A stretch of DNA of 50,829 nucleotides, taken from assembly GCA_036703315.1 (NCBI GenBank), contig DATNPH010000011.1, positions 1-50,829 on the forward strand, given 5' to 3'. The position numbers were made by a program, and so were the translations under genes. The notes under the pieces were generated by a model, which saw only the letters and a list, made by a program, of their open reading frames with translations, was not told where the DNA came from and searched no databases. This stretch comes from DATNPH01 sp036703315 (GTDB taxonomy: Bacteria > Cyanobacteriota > Cyanobacteriia > Cyanobacteriales > Coleofasciculaceae). Position 1 is the first letter of the stretch, and each line of letters starts with the position of its first letter. Positions 25,009-34,435 of this stretch are shown here, in pieces.

Positions 25009-26607
25009 TTACTCCATGTAGCCGAGCATTTGAAGCTGAGCAATGATTTTTTCCTTTTCATCATCGCTGATATCCTCAGACTCTTCTTTTGCATCTTTTA
25101 CAGATGAAGTGACATTACTTAAAGCCACAGGTCTTGAGAGTAGATAATCTTCGGTGAAGAAACTTTCAGCAACGCACCCTTCTTGGTCTGTGGGAATCGG
25201 TAAGCCTAGACTGTAGAGTAGGGTGGCAGTGACATCGACTATATTTTGCCGTTCTCCCACAAATCCGGATTTAATTCCCTTGCCTCCCGCTAAGAAAATT
25301 CCATCAGGATGGTGTGTACCCGCTGGGACTTCACGCGGTTCGACCACGGGTAGAATATTCCTGATTGAGACAAAACCATAGTCACGAAGTACCAGAGTTA
25401 GGTCGGGTGCTTCCTTTACTGCCGCGCCAGAATACACCTCTTCGCGCTTATAAATGGCTTGGATAATCCGTTCTCCTGTGTTTGGGTCTTTAAGATTTTC
25501 CAGGTCATGAATTAGCTTCTCGCGGAAGGTTTCATAGTCTTCAGGCTTAATACCGGAGTCTCCAGGATTTTGAGCAACACGAATGGTAATACCGTTGCTA
25601 GACGGTGTGCGGCAGTAGGCGAGGGTTTTTTCCCAATCGAGGTTGGCAAACCAGCTTGCTTCGCGTCGTTTAGCCGCCTCGCTATGATCAGTTTCCTTCC
25701 ACGCGAGATACCCTTTCTGGTGCAGGAACGTATTAATGCGGAGGACTTCTGTTGTGGCAGTAAAGCCGTGGTCTGATGCCATAAATACTTGAGCCTCAGG
25801 ACCAGCGAGTTCCACTAGTTTTTCAATGTAGCCATCTAACTTGCGGAAATACTCAAGGCAAAGCTCGCGCACGCGCTTCTGCCAGGGAGTAGGATTATTT
25901 GGAATTAAGGCTGGGTCGAGAAAGCTCCAAATTTGGTGTTGTAGCTTATCTACACCGTCAAATAGAACTGCCATCAAGTCAGGACTATCCTCACGCAGCA
26001 GTTTTTCAGCGATACGGAACCACTGTTTGTCCCGTGGGATGTGATAACGCACCCAATTCTCGGTATCCTCGTCAGTCATCACCTCGATGCTTTGTTTTTC
26101 CCGGTCGAAATCCCAAGCTAATTCCTTCGGATCAAAGTCTGGAATTTCTTTAAGTCGGTCATATAGCTCTAGAGGGGTTGTATTCCGACGCAGGTGCTTC
26201 CACGGAACAAACCCAGGAACCAAAGAACCATTAACCGGACGGGGTGGTGCTGTTACAGGAAAGTTTAATGCTGCAATTGTACGATCTTGCCGACTCGCGA
26301 TCGACCATATCGTTTCTGTCAGAATATCTCTGGAATCGGAGAGGGTGAAATAGACATCTCCTCCCTTCTCTTCTGCTCGGATGAAATCATACACGCCATG
26401 ACTTCCCGGCATCCGACCGGTCATGATTGATACCCAAGCGGGAGGAGTGAGGGGATTTGGCGTAGAGCGTAACTTAGCGCGACAGCCTGTTTCCAGAAAT
26501 TTTTTGAGGAAAGGCATGGTGATGCCGACTCCAGGCAAGTCGCGAGTCATTTCATCTAGAACCGTAAAGGTAGCGCCGTCTAGTCCGATAAATAAAGTTC
26601 TAGTCAT
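25009..26607 (-). CDS. Alkaline-phosphatase-superfamily hydrolase (type I phosphodiesterase/nucleotide-pyrophosphatase-like)
   Basis: This 532-residue protein has a complete two-metal AP-superfamily site: D10 (FIGLDGATF), Thr nucleophile T54 in NPLTPPAWVSIMTGRMPGSHG, D217/H224 in LFDGVDKLQHQIW, D279-H280 in ASDHGF, and a late His in GTHHPDG. This layout matches the type I phosphodiesterase/nucleotide pyrophosphatase group. No signal peptide is seen, so it should act in the cytosol, unlike secreted phosphatases. It is the last gene of the synthase operon, 2 nt after the ACP. A role on the nucleotide by-product (PAP), on a phospho- or sulfo-ester intermediate or in chain release are all conceivable. 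None is shown. Family assignment is firm. Confidence 0.83.
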   Translation of the reverse strand: MTRTLFIGLDGATFTVLDEMTRDLPGVGITMPFLKKFLETGCRAKLRSTPNPLTPPAWVSIMTGRMPGSHGVYDFIRAEEKGGDVYFTLSDSRDILTETIWSIASRQDRTIAALNFPVTAPPRPVNGSLVPGFVPWKHLRRNTTPLELYDRLKEIPDFDPKELAWDFDREKQSIEVMTDEDTENWVRYHIPRDKQWFRIAEKLLREDSPDLMAVLFDGVDKLQHQIWSFLDPALIPNNPTPWQKRVRELCLEYFRKLDGYIEKLVELAGPEAQVFMASDHGFTATTEVLRINTFLHQKGYLAWKETDHSEAAKRREASWFANLDWEKTLAYCRTPSSNGITIRVAQNPGDSGIKPEDYETFREKLIHDLENLKDPNTGERIIQAIYKREEVYSGAAVKEAPDLTLVLRDYGFVSIRNILPVVEPREVPAGTHHPDGIFLAGGKGIKSGFVGERQNIVDVTATLLYSLGLPIPTDQEGCVAESFFTEDYLLSRPVALSNVTSSVKDAKEESEDISDDEKEKIIAQLQMLGYME

Positions 26608-26609
26608 TC

Positions 26610-26900
26610 CTAATTTCCCTGAAGTTTGCGCGAAACGAAACTCACCACTTCCTCAACACTGAGGTCATCAACATATTGACCATCATCCATTAGCAACTCG
26701 TTAAACCCTAGCTTCTGTTTGAAATGCTCTTCTATGGCAACAACCAAGTGAATAATATCGATCGAGCCAAAGCCCAGCTCTTCGACTAAGTGAGTTCCTG
26801 AATTAATCTCATCTAGATCGAGTTCCCATTCCTGGGTCATGTCGTTTAGAAGGCTTATGATGTCTGACTGCACCTGGTTTTCCGTAAGTTGCATACTCAT
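26610..26900 (-). CDS. Stand-alone acyl carrier protein
   Basis: This 96-residue acidic four-helix carrier protein has the 4'-phosphopantetheine attachment serine S46 in ELGFGSIDIIHL. The usual D-S-L is replaced by G-S-I, a variant also seen in carrier proteins of secondary-metabolite systems. It lies 15 nt after the PPTase-bearing synthase gene and 2 nt before the phosphodiesterase-like gene, so it belongs to the operon. It probably carries a starter, an intermediate or the finished chain for tailoring. Whether the fused PPTase activates it is unknown. Confidence 0.9.
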   Translation of the reverse strand: MSMQLTENQVQSDIISLLNDMTQEWELDLDEINSGTHLVEELGFGSIDIIHLVVAIEEHFKQKLGFNELLMDDGQYVDDLSVEEVVSFVSRKLQGN

Positions 26901-26915
26901 TACTAATTCAATTGA

Positions 26916-29900
26916 TTAACTCTGACAAATCGCTAGTATCTCGTCCTCTTGATACCAAAGATTGACATGAAAAGATTCACTACCGTGAGTTACAGTGATT
27001 TGTTGACCATCGCTTGAATAGTGAATAATAGACCATTCATGAGGAGTTCCCTGTAACCCAGTACCTAATGCTTTCGCCGCCGCTTCCTTTGCACACCAAA
27101 GCCCTAGGATAGCAGGCAGAAAATCTGGTTGAGGAAGTAATTCTAGTTCTTGCTTTGTGAAAGCAGCAGTGAGCCAATCATCGGAACGAATGAAGTTAAG
27201 GCGTTCTATATCGATGCCAATGCGCCTATTTGGCTTGGCAACAGCGGCAACGATATAACCCCGACTGTGGCTGATCGAAATATCTGGTAGTGACCCCAGA
27301 CGCTCTAATTCGGGACAACGCACGAAAGGCTTGCCCAGTTGGGTTGATCGGATTTCAATATCCACAGGTGCCAGTTCCAAGTTATATGTTTGCTGTGCCC
27401 ACTGACGTAGTGCATCCTTCGCCGCGATTCGCCCTAACAACCACTCATTACGCCGTGGTCCTTTTTCGGATAACCCATACCAAAACTCACGTTCGTTATC
27501 ATTCAGCATCAAGTGAGCCAGTGTACGCTTCCAGATCCCCCAAGAATCATCTAAGAAATGCTCTGGAAATGGTTCAAGACGCCGACAGATTAAACCTGTC
27601 TCCACCTGCCTCCAAGCTGTGGATAAGTACGAAGTTTGGGGATGTAACCGACACTGGTAAAAATTTTGAGGAATCGTAAAATATCTATCCTGCCATTGCT
27701 CAAAGCGTGCGATCACGCGACCTGTTTGATCGAACAACTCAAAATCGGCTTTGATCTGGCGATCGCTTGTAAAGTGGATCAATGCTCGACACACAACCCT
27801 ACTATTCGGTGGCAGAGGTTCAGCATACTGATAAAAAGCATTGACCTGAAACGGAAAACAATTGAAATCCGAGCCAAATTGCTCTGTTAGCCAGTAACCG
27901 ACTAACTGCCCAGCCGCATCGAGCAAACCTGCATCTGTTCTAAAGATTGGGCGTTGGGTATGACTGAAAAAGTTATCAATAGGTAGCACTTGCAAATCCG
28001 CTTCGATACCCTGTTTAGACCATTGGCGGATGTGCTTGACACCTTGCAGGCGGGAACCATGGAACATACCTGTGCGGTATAAATCAGCATCTGACAATCG
28101 TGAAGGTACAGGTTGCTCTAGATTAAAGGCAATAGGAGGAGGAGAAGATGGGAAATGATCTGAGAGTCTAACGTCGCCTTCAAACACTAAAACTTGCTGA
28201 TTGGCTTCTGTCGTGGATACCTGAAATACTTGCACATGGACATCAAAGGTCTGTTCATCGTGTTGAGGTTGTACTTGAGCCAATATCCTTAACAGTAGCT
28301 GAGTGCGATCGAGGGCTAGCCAGCGATAGCCACGCAGATTATAAAGTCCAACAACGCATTTATCCCCGCCCAACAGGTAAGCCGCTGCCTCAGCAATCAT
28401 TTCCATGCTGAAAGTAAAGGGAATTACCGGAAGTGGATGGAGTTCTGGATGCCGTTGAGAAACCTGACCCCCTAGAGTGTGATCGTAGAGAAAGACATCG
28501 CGCTCCATATCAACGCAACGCTCGCAATATAGGTGCTGAGAGTCGTGTTCAAGAATCTTTCCCAAAAGGGGCCAGCTTTCTTCATGGGTAAGCGGGGTTG
28601 ATGGCAAGCCAGTTGGTGAACTCCTAGCATTGGTATAGGAAACAGCGTTCTGTTTGCCGTGCAGTGCTGCCATGACTCGTGACTGGTTGGCAAGAAATTC
28701 TTGCATTAACTCAAAATGAGCCGAGACAATGGCAAGGCGGGTATCCACTGAGGAAATCGGTGCGTTACTAGATGGCTGGTTGTTTACAGTTGCTGGATTA
28801 CTATGTGACCCATTTTTAACAATAAGTGGATGGCTAGGTGACTGATTTTCTACACCTAAGGGATTGCCGAGGGACTTGTTTTCAACGGGAGTCTGTTGTC
28901 TAACAACAGGAACGTTGATTGGAGGATTGCCAAGGGACTTGTTTTCAACGGGAGTCTGTTGTCTAACAGCGGGAACATCAATATCTGGTATTGCCTTTGG
29001 CTCAAGATGGTTTTTCTTCTGTATCGCTTGCACGAACTCTGGCTGTAAACGCATCACTGGCATCGAGACATCTAAAACCAGGCTTGCCTTATGGTTGCCA
29101 TTTCCAACTGAGATGGCAGCATCTAGGGATACTAGACTCAGGTCGCGATGCTGGTACAGGGGAACCAGATCAACCGCCATACCGTTCATCAAGAGTCGAG
29201 CTAGCAGATGTTGAATCTGTTCAAGACCAGATTTGCGTTGACTATTGCTAGCTAGAGCTAAGTAATCACAGCCCTGTAAAATGTCATCGACAAAAGCCGT
29301 AAGATTACTGCTAGGACCGACCTCGATAAAGGTTGTAACTCCTGCTTGATACAGTTGCTCAACGGTTTCGCGAAAGCGAACTCGGCTGAACCATTGTTTG
29401 GTTGCTAAGCTGCGAATGGCTTCCGGCTGTTCGGGAAATGGTGCAGCGATCGCACAACTGTAAAGGTCAGTCTCGCTCGATCCTACATCCAAAGCATCAT
29501 AGAACTCGCGAAAGGCGATCGCTACTTTCTCAAAAAGCGGTGTGTGATAAGCACGGTCAAACGGTAAGCGTCTACAAATCGCACCAGCAGATTGCAACTG
29601 AACAGCCACCGCATCGATATCGCTTTCACTACCAAACAAAACGGCTTGATTGGGGCAATTATCCATTGCCAGATGTAGACGCCCTGCAAAATTTTCAATC
29701 AGCTGTTGCAGTTCACTCGGTTTAATCGCACCTACGGCTAGAAGTGCTCCCTTAGGAATACTATCTGCGACTTCTAACTCGCGGTAAATCCGGTTGAGAT
29801 GACGGATTTTTTCCATAAGTTGGGCGCGATCGAGTTTTCGCACTGTCCCTGAGGCAATCAAAGCTGTATTTTCCCCGGTACTGTGACCCACCATCACATC

Positions 29901-31925
29901 GCACTGAATGCCTAAATCCCTCAGCAGTTCGTACAACGCCATGCTGGCAGTAAACACGATTTCTGAAGCCACATCCATCGTGAATGCCTGTTCTCTAGCC
30001 AGACGACGTGCTTCATCCGTTAATCCCGTTGGAGGCGGAAAAATAAAGCGGCTGGGAGGATGCTCTCTCGCTTCGGCAAATGTTTCGTCTAAAAAGTCGA
30101 ACCAGGCTCGTACTTTGGGGAAATACAGACAAAGGTCAGCCAACATGTTGGCGTATTGTCCCCCCTCTCCTGGAAAGAGAAACGCTGTTTTACCTTGTTG
30201 TGTAACTGGGTTAATTTCTGCGTAGTAGATGCCAGTTCTTGTTTGCAAGCGATCGCGTTTAGTATCCTTGAGTTTCTCCAGTGCTACGTTCAGTTTTTTT
30301 TCTAAGTCAGGAACATCCTTGGCAATGATGGCGAGCCGATGACTGCCAATTGCCGGGTTTGAAAGGGTATAAGCTAAGTTAGCTAGGGAAATATCGGGAT
30401 TATTTTGAACAATTCGTTGGACTTTCTCAATGAGAGCAACAACCCCTGCACGCTCCTCACCGGAAAAGATTAGAAGTTCTGTAGACCATTGATGATGGAG
30501 TAGTTTAGCGTCTTGCTCATGCGCTCCTGTGTACTCTTCCAACACCGCATGAGCATTAATTCCACCAAATCCAAAGGCATTGACACCAGCGCGGCGAGGG
30601 ATTTTCCGGTTTCCATGAATCCAGGGTCGGGTTTCGGTATTGATATAGAACGGCGTCTTTTCGATTTCTAGGGCTGGATTAACGCGATCGCAAAGCGTTG
30701 GAGGCAATATTTTGTGGTATAATGCCAAAGCCATTTTGATCACACTGGCAACTCCAGCAGCTGGGATGCAGTGACCAATTAAGGATTTCACAGAACCCAA
30801 AGCACAGTAGGGAAGCAACCCTTCACGCTTGCCAAACACCTGGCTCAGCGATCGCACTTCAGTTTGATCGCCCAAGGGTATACCAGTTCCGTGAGCCTCA
30901 ACTAGCGCGACAGTCTGCGGATCGAGTCCATTTTCTTCATAAACCCGTTGCAGCGCCAGGACTTCGCCCTCTAAACGCGGTGCGAGTAATCCCAGCGCTT
31001 TGCCATCACTAGAGCTACCGACTCCCTTAATCACAGCGTAAATGCGGTCTTGGTCTCGTTGGGCGTCAGCCAGTCGTTTCAGGACGACGACACCCAACCC
31101 TTCACCCAGTAGGGTACCTTCAGCGGCTGCATCAAACGGGCGAATATTGGAGTGTGACAACGCCGCAAGCCCGCAGAAAATCATATAAATTTGGGGTGGG
31201 GTAGAGGCGTGAATGCCTCCTGCCAAGACCATTTCACAACGACCGCTCAATAATTCTCTAATTGCCAGTTCGATAGAAATTAGAGAAGAGGCGCAGGCAG
31301 CATCGACAATAAAATTCGGTCCCATCAGGTCAAGGCGGTTGGCGATGCGACCACTGACGATATTGGGCACCAAACCGGGCGACATATCGGGATTAAAGGG
31401 TGGCAGAGTGTCTTTGAGTTGTTTGCGTATACTCCTAAGCGTTTCCTCATCCAGATTTGGAGAAACTTGGCGCAGCAGATCTAGGGTTTGATCTACAATC
31501 ATGCCGTGCTGGAGTAGGTTAGTATATCCCCGATTAATATAGGTACCACGCCCAAGGATAATGCCAGTTTTCTGGCGATTGAAAGGCTTTTGATCATAGC
31601 CAGCATCCTTGAGGGCATCCCGTGCCAGTTTGAGAGCCAAATACTGATCGGGTTCTCCACCATCTACGGCATTGGGCATGATACCGAATTCAGCGGGGTT
31701 AAATTTGGCTAAGTCCCCCAGAAAGCCACCTTTACGGGTATAAATGCGATCACTTTCGGTAGAATTTGGCTCGAAATAGGGCTTTGCCCATTGATCAGGA
31801 GCTTCATGGACGGCATCCACCTTATTGAGGATATTTTGCCAGTAGGTGCGTAAATCCCTGGCTCCAGAGAATAGGGCAGACATGCCGACAATGGCAATGT
31901 CAGTGGGGGAATTTTGTGACCTCAT
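26916..31925 (-). CDS. Lipid/polyketide synthase subunit: KS-AT-DH-PPTase (PfaC/PfaE-like)
   Basis: This 1669-residue multidomain protein elongates and dehydrates carrier-bound chains. The KS (about 8-465) has an intact triad: C211 (DAACASS), H345 (EAHGTG) and H385 (SLIGHC). The AT (about 575-890) has S682 in GHSTGE and H794 in RAYHTP. A linker at about 960-1080 carries a 21-residue tandem repeat. The double-hotdog DH region (about 1115-1420) has H1149 (LYDHTLGG) and a second-half Asp around 1331-1336 (RTDAGLLDAAG). Residues about 1490-1669 are a Sfp-type 4'-phosphopantetheinyl transferase with GIDIERL (D1572, E1574) and WCAKEAAAKA. PUFA synthases usually encode the PPTase (PfaE) separately, so the fusion is notable. 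The start overlaps the upstream stop by 4 nt (ATGA), implying coupled translation. Confidence 0.92.
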   Translation of the reverse strand: MRSQNSPTDIAIVGMSALFSGARDLRTYWQNILNKVDAVHEAPDQWAKPYFEPNSTESDRIYTRKGGFLGDLAKFNPAEFGIMPNAVDGGEPDQYLALKLARDALKDAGYDQKPFNRQKTGIILGRGTYINRGYTNLLQHGMIVDQTLDLLRQVSPNLDEETLRSIRKQLKDTLPPFNPDMSPGLVPNIVSGRIANRLDLMGPNFIVDAACASSLISIELAIRELLSGRCEMVLAGGIHASTPPQIYMIFCGLAALSHSNIRPFDAAAEGTLLGEGLGVVVLKRLADAQRDQDRIYAVIKGVGSSSDGKALGLLAPRLEGEVLALQRVYEENGLDPQTVALVEAHGTGIPLGDQTEVRSLSQVFGKREGLLPYCALGSVKSLIGHCIPAAGVASVIKMALALYHKILPPTLCDRVNPALEIEKTPFYINTETRPWIHGNRKIPRRAGVNAFGFGGINAHAVLEEYTGAHEQDAKLLHHQWSTELLIFSGEERAGVVALIEKVQRIVQNNPDISLANLAYTLSNPAIGSHRLAIIAKDVPDLEKKLNVALEKLKDTKRDRLQTRTGIYYAEINPVTQQGKTAFLFPGEGGQYANMLADLCLYFPKVRAWFDFLDETFAEAREHPPSRFIFPPPTGLTDEARRLAREQAFTMDVASEIVFTASMALYELLRDLGIQCDVMVGHSTGENTALIASGTVRKLDRAQLMEKIRHLNRIYRELEVADSIPKGALLAVGAIKPSELQQLIENFAGRLHLAMDNCPNQAVLFGSESDIDAVAVQLQSAGAICRRLPFDRAYHTPLFEKVAIAFREFYDALDVGSSETDLYSCAIAAPFPEQPEAIRSLATKQWFSRVRFRETVEQLYQAGVTTFIEVGPSSNLTAFVDDILQGCDYLALASNSQRKSGLEQIQHLLARLLMNGMAVDLVPLYQHRDLSLVSLDAAISVGNGNHKASLVLDVSMPVMRLQPEFVQAIQKKNHLEPKAIPDIDVPAVRQQTPVENKSLGNPPINVPVVRQQTPVENKSLGNPLGVENQSPSHPLIVKNGSHSNPATVNNQPSSNAPISSVDTRLAIVSAHFELMQEFLANQSRVMAALHGKQNAVSYTNARSSPTGLPSTPLTHEESWPLLGKILEHDSQHLYCERCVDMERDVFLYDHTLGGQVSQRHPELHPLPVIPFTFSMEMIAEAAAYLLGGDKCVVGLYNLRGYRWLALDRTQLLLRILAQVQPQHDEQTFDVHVQVFQVSTTEANQQVLVFEGDVRLSDHFPSSPPPIAFNLEQPVPSRLSDADLYRTGMFHGSRLQGVKHIRQWSKQGIEADLQVLPIDNFFSHTQRPIFRTDAGLLDAAGQLVGYWLTEQFGSDFNCFPFQVNAFYQYAEPLPPNSRVVCRALIHFTSDRQIKADFELFDQTGRVIARFEQWQDRYFTIPQNFYQCRLHPQTSYLSTAWRQVETGLICRRLEPFPEHFLDDSWGIWKRTLAHLMLNDNEREFWYGLSEKGPRRNEWLLGRIAAKDALRQWAQQTYNLELAPVDIEIRSTQLGKPFVRCPELERLGSLPDISISHSRGYIVAAVAKPNRRIGIDIERLNFIRSDDWLTAAFTKQELELLPQPDFLPAILGLWCAKEAAAKALGTGLQGTPHEWSIIHYSSDGQQITVTHGSESFHVNLWYQEDEILAICQS
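28861..28985. repeat. 63-bp tandem duplication in the AT-DH linker
   Basis: Two copies with a 63-bp period encode the 21-residue unit V(P)xVRQQTPVENKSLGNP twice, around residues 983-1025 of the KS-AT-DH-PPTase protein. Copies differ at few positions, indicating a recent in-frame duplication in a flexible linker. Confidence 0.88.
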
Positions 31926-34435
31926 AAGCGGTTCGCCAAACGATTCAATGCTGCGTTAGAAGTGCTTTCAATATCTTGAAGGTGCAAGCGTACCTTGCCA
32001 GTTTCATCGAGAAAAACGGCATCGTATACCAAGGTGTACTCGGTAGCCGACTTCACTCTAAAAGCTAGTTGCATCTGTCCAGTCAGTGGTGCTTGACCGT
32101 AACGCACAACTGCCCCAAGCCTTGACGGAAGAGCCGTTGAGCCACGTTGCACTCGATCCCAAATGATCGCTAATTGGGGGGCTGTATCGATTAATCCAGG
32201 GTCAAATAGCCAATTGGGAGTTGAAGGCGATCGCAAATCGTTTACCCATGCTATTGGTTGACTTGGCATCACCCACGCATCAATCCCTTGTTCATTCAGT
32301 CTAGCGATCGATGTCACTAGCTGGAAGCGATCGCCATGAAACAGGTAGTCTCGATAAGCTTTAGTTGCATCTAAGCTAGTGCCTGAATTTAACGGGATTA
32401 GTGGGATAGTCGGAGGTTCTTCCAACTGCGGGCGGAGGATGATCGAGGCTCGATAAAAGGGAATTTTGCGGTCAGCCTCTAAAATCTCTACAGCCACCTG
32501 CAAAGAGTCGGAGTCAGCATGACTAGAAGCCCGCGCATTGAACAAGACATTTCGACCTACTTCGGTGTCGAGGACTAATCCGCGCATCACTTTTAAGTCC
32601 CGGACTTCTGTCACAGTCCATTCAGGCCAAGCGGACTGGACAAACTGTGCCATCCACTCCACCGCCCCAGCCGCCGGCAAAACGGGTTTTCCATCTAAGC
32701 AGTGATCGGACAGATAAGGGTCACTCGCTAGTGAAAAGGTATGTTCTAGGGTAACTGTACTATTTGGCTGTAGCTGGGGTTGAGAGGACAGGAACACAAA
32801 ACCTTCGCGTTCACTCGCGGGATACTCAAGCTTGTTGTTGTTAACCTGCCCGTTTGGAGTTGTGACTTTTAACGTTGCCAATGCCCAGGGCCCATCCCCA
32901 GCAACCACATTAGACTCGCCCTTGAGACCGTAGCACAGTTCATCAATAAAGAACTGGCGACCGGCTGCCAAGGGGATTGGGATGATGCCACGTTCTCTGA
33001 ACTGGCGTTTGACATCTTCGGAAGCCATACCTGTAGTATCCCAAGGTCCCCAATTGATAGCCACAACCCGCGTATTCGCCCAAAGAGCATCGATCTGGCA
33101 GGCTAGACGATTCATCACTTCGTTAGCGGCAGCATAGTCAGACTGACCTCGATTACCATAGCAACCCGCTACTGAGCCAAACAAGATAAGCGCTTTTAAA
33201 GAGTCAGGGCGCAGATAGTGGCTGAGGATAAAAGTACTATCGACCTTGGTATCAAACACTCGATCAAATGACGCTAAGGTTTTGTCAGTGATCAGCTTGT
33301 CTTCGATGATGCCAGCGCCATGAATGACGGCATCCAGACGACCGTAACGAGAGTAAATCCCCTCAATCAGGGAGCCAAATTCCTCAGAGTTTCTGACATC
33401 AACAGGCAAATACTCAAACTTAGCCCCAGTTTGCCTGAAACGTTCCAGGTTGCGCCGAATCGCGCGATCGCGCAACAATTTCCTGAGTTGACGCTCAATC
33501 TGCATCGGTGTGATTGACAACCCTTGCGATTTCGCCTGCTCAAGTAATACTCGACGCAATTCCCCGATGTCAGTAATGCCAGTGGTGGTAGGCGATTCCT
33601 CACTCGGTTCAGGTGAGAGTCCAACCACAACTAACGTCATTCCTGGGACAACAATTTCACTGGCAATCTCAGAGGTGATACCCCTCGCCCCACCCGTGAC
33701 CAAAACAACCCAATCGGCTGAGGGGATTAAGGGTTGGGAACTTCTCTCCCCCTCTCCCCCTCTCCCCTGAAGGGGTGCAGAAACGGTTTGGAAAATCGTG
33801 CGATTTCCTTGGGGATAACCAATTTCTACCCGTCCTCCCGGTAACAGTAGCTCATTGATAATGTGCTGTGCCATGTCGGCAGGCGATAAGCTGCTGTCAA
33901 AGTCGATCGCTTTAGCATGGACACCAGACCACTCGGTAATCAGAGTTTTTAATAAACCGCTACTACTTCCCCCTGTTGCTAGACCGGAACCCGAGTAACC
34001 ATCCCGACCAAAATGACCTCCCAACAACGAAGCCGCTACTACCCAAGCGTGCTGTTGTTGTCCCGCCTGTTGCAGATCTGTTGAGCACAGTTGCAGCAGT
34101 TGAAACAGACTTTTGGACTGGGTTTGAGTATAGTGTCGCCACTGGGCTAGGGTGTCTGGTATGGGAATAGACGCAAGCGGCGCTAAGTGAACAATTCCAG
34201 TAACAGCACCGTGCATTTGACGGTATTGGTCAACGATACTCGCTAACTGTTCAGGCGATCGCAATGAGGAGGTCGTGATAATTGCTGTTTTGGCTCCCCT
34301 TTGCTGTAAGGCTTGTGAGACATAGAGAGCGACTGAAAGCTCATCTTCCGTAATCAGGAATAGACCCGTGGGGTGTAGGGGCGCAAGGTCTTGCACCCCT
34401 ACAGTAGGTAAGGGTTTCTGCTGTGCCTGCATCAC
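31922..34435 (-). CDS. Lipid/polyketide synthase subunit: structural KR-KR-DH (HglD-like)
   Basis: This 837-residue subunit reduces and dehydrates beta-ketoacyl intermediates. Residues about 25-205 form a non-catalytic Rossmann half typical of modular ketoreductases. The catalytic KR (about 240-510) has the NADPH loop TGGARGI at 247-253 and the S421, Y434 (SDYAAAN) and N438 residues. A dehydratase-type double hotdog (about 555-825) has H578 in YLSDHCLDGKPVLPAAG, and the second half includes an FHGDRF motif. The start is GTG at 34435 or ATG at 34432. Both overlap the upstream TGA, so translation is coupled. Palindromic and CT-rich repeats have entered the coding sequence at both edges of the first domain. 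The gene pairs with the KS subunits to give a reducing cycle as in HglD-type and PUFA synthases. Confidence 0.9.
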   Translation of the reverse strand: MMQAQQKPLPTVGVQDLAPLHPTGLFLITEDELSVALYVSQALQQRGAKTAIITTSSLRSPEQLASIVDQYRQMHGAVTGIVHLAPLASIPIPDTLAQWRHYTQTQSKSLFQLLQLCSTDLQQAGQQQHAWVVAASLLGGHFGRDGYSGSGLATGGSSSGLLKTLITEWSGVHAKAIDFDSSLSPADMAQHIINELLLPGGRVEIGYPQGNRTIFQTVSAPLQGRGGEGERSSQPLIPSADWVVLVTGGARGITSEIASEIVVPGMTLVVVGLSPEPSEESPTTTGITDIGELRRVLLEQAKSQGLSITPMQIERQLRKLLRDRAIRRNLERFRQTGAKFEYLPVDVRNSEEFGSLIEGIYSRYGRLDAVIHGAGIIEDKLITDKTLASFDRVFDTKVDSTFILSHYLRPDSLKALILFGSVAGCYGNRGQSDYAAANEVMNRLACQIDALWANTRVVAINWGPWDTTGMASEDVKRQFRERGIIPIPLAAGRQFFIDELCYGLKGESNVVAGDGPWALATLKVTTPNGQVNNNKLEYPASEREGFVFLSSQPQLQPNSTVTLEHTFSLASDPYLSDHCLDGKPVLPAAGAVEWMAQFVQSAWPEWTVTEVRDLKVMRGLVLDTEVGRNVLFNARASSHADSDSLQVAVEILEADRKIPFYRASIILRPQLEEPPTIPLIPLNSGTSLDATKAYRDYLFHGDRFQLVTSIARLNEQGIDAWVMPSQPIAWVNDLRSPSTPNWLFDPGLIDTAPQLAIIWDRVQRGSTALPSRLGAVVRYGQAPLTGQMQLAFRVKSATEYTLVYDAVFLDETGKVRLHLQDIESTSNAALNRLANRL
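33737..33776. repeat. CT-rich microrepeat inside the KR-DH gene
   Basis: A run of CTCTCCCC units ending CTGAAGGGGTG lies in frame and encodes the interdomain stretch QGRGGEGERSS (about residues 223-233). The motif is usual in cyanobacterial intergenic spacers and is probably an insertion tolerated in the linker. Confidence 0.6.
34375..34402. repeat. 28-bp palindromic repeat inside the KR-DH coding start
   Basis: An imperfect palindrome has GTAGGGGCGCAA on one arm and TTGCACCCCTAC on the other, around GGTC. It encodes roughly residues 12-21 (VGVQDLAPLH) of the KR-DH protein. The sequence type is widely dispersed in cyanobacterial spacers. Here it appears to have become part of the reading frame, about 30 nt after the start codon, where its hairpin could also affect translation. 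Confidence 0.65.

Noticed and set aside
27290..27679. 129-codon plus-strand frame opposite the DH/PPTase region
   Set aside because: The minus strand carries clear PPTase motifs. The plus frame has no recognisable features.
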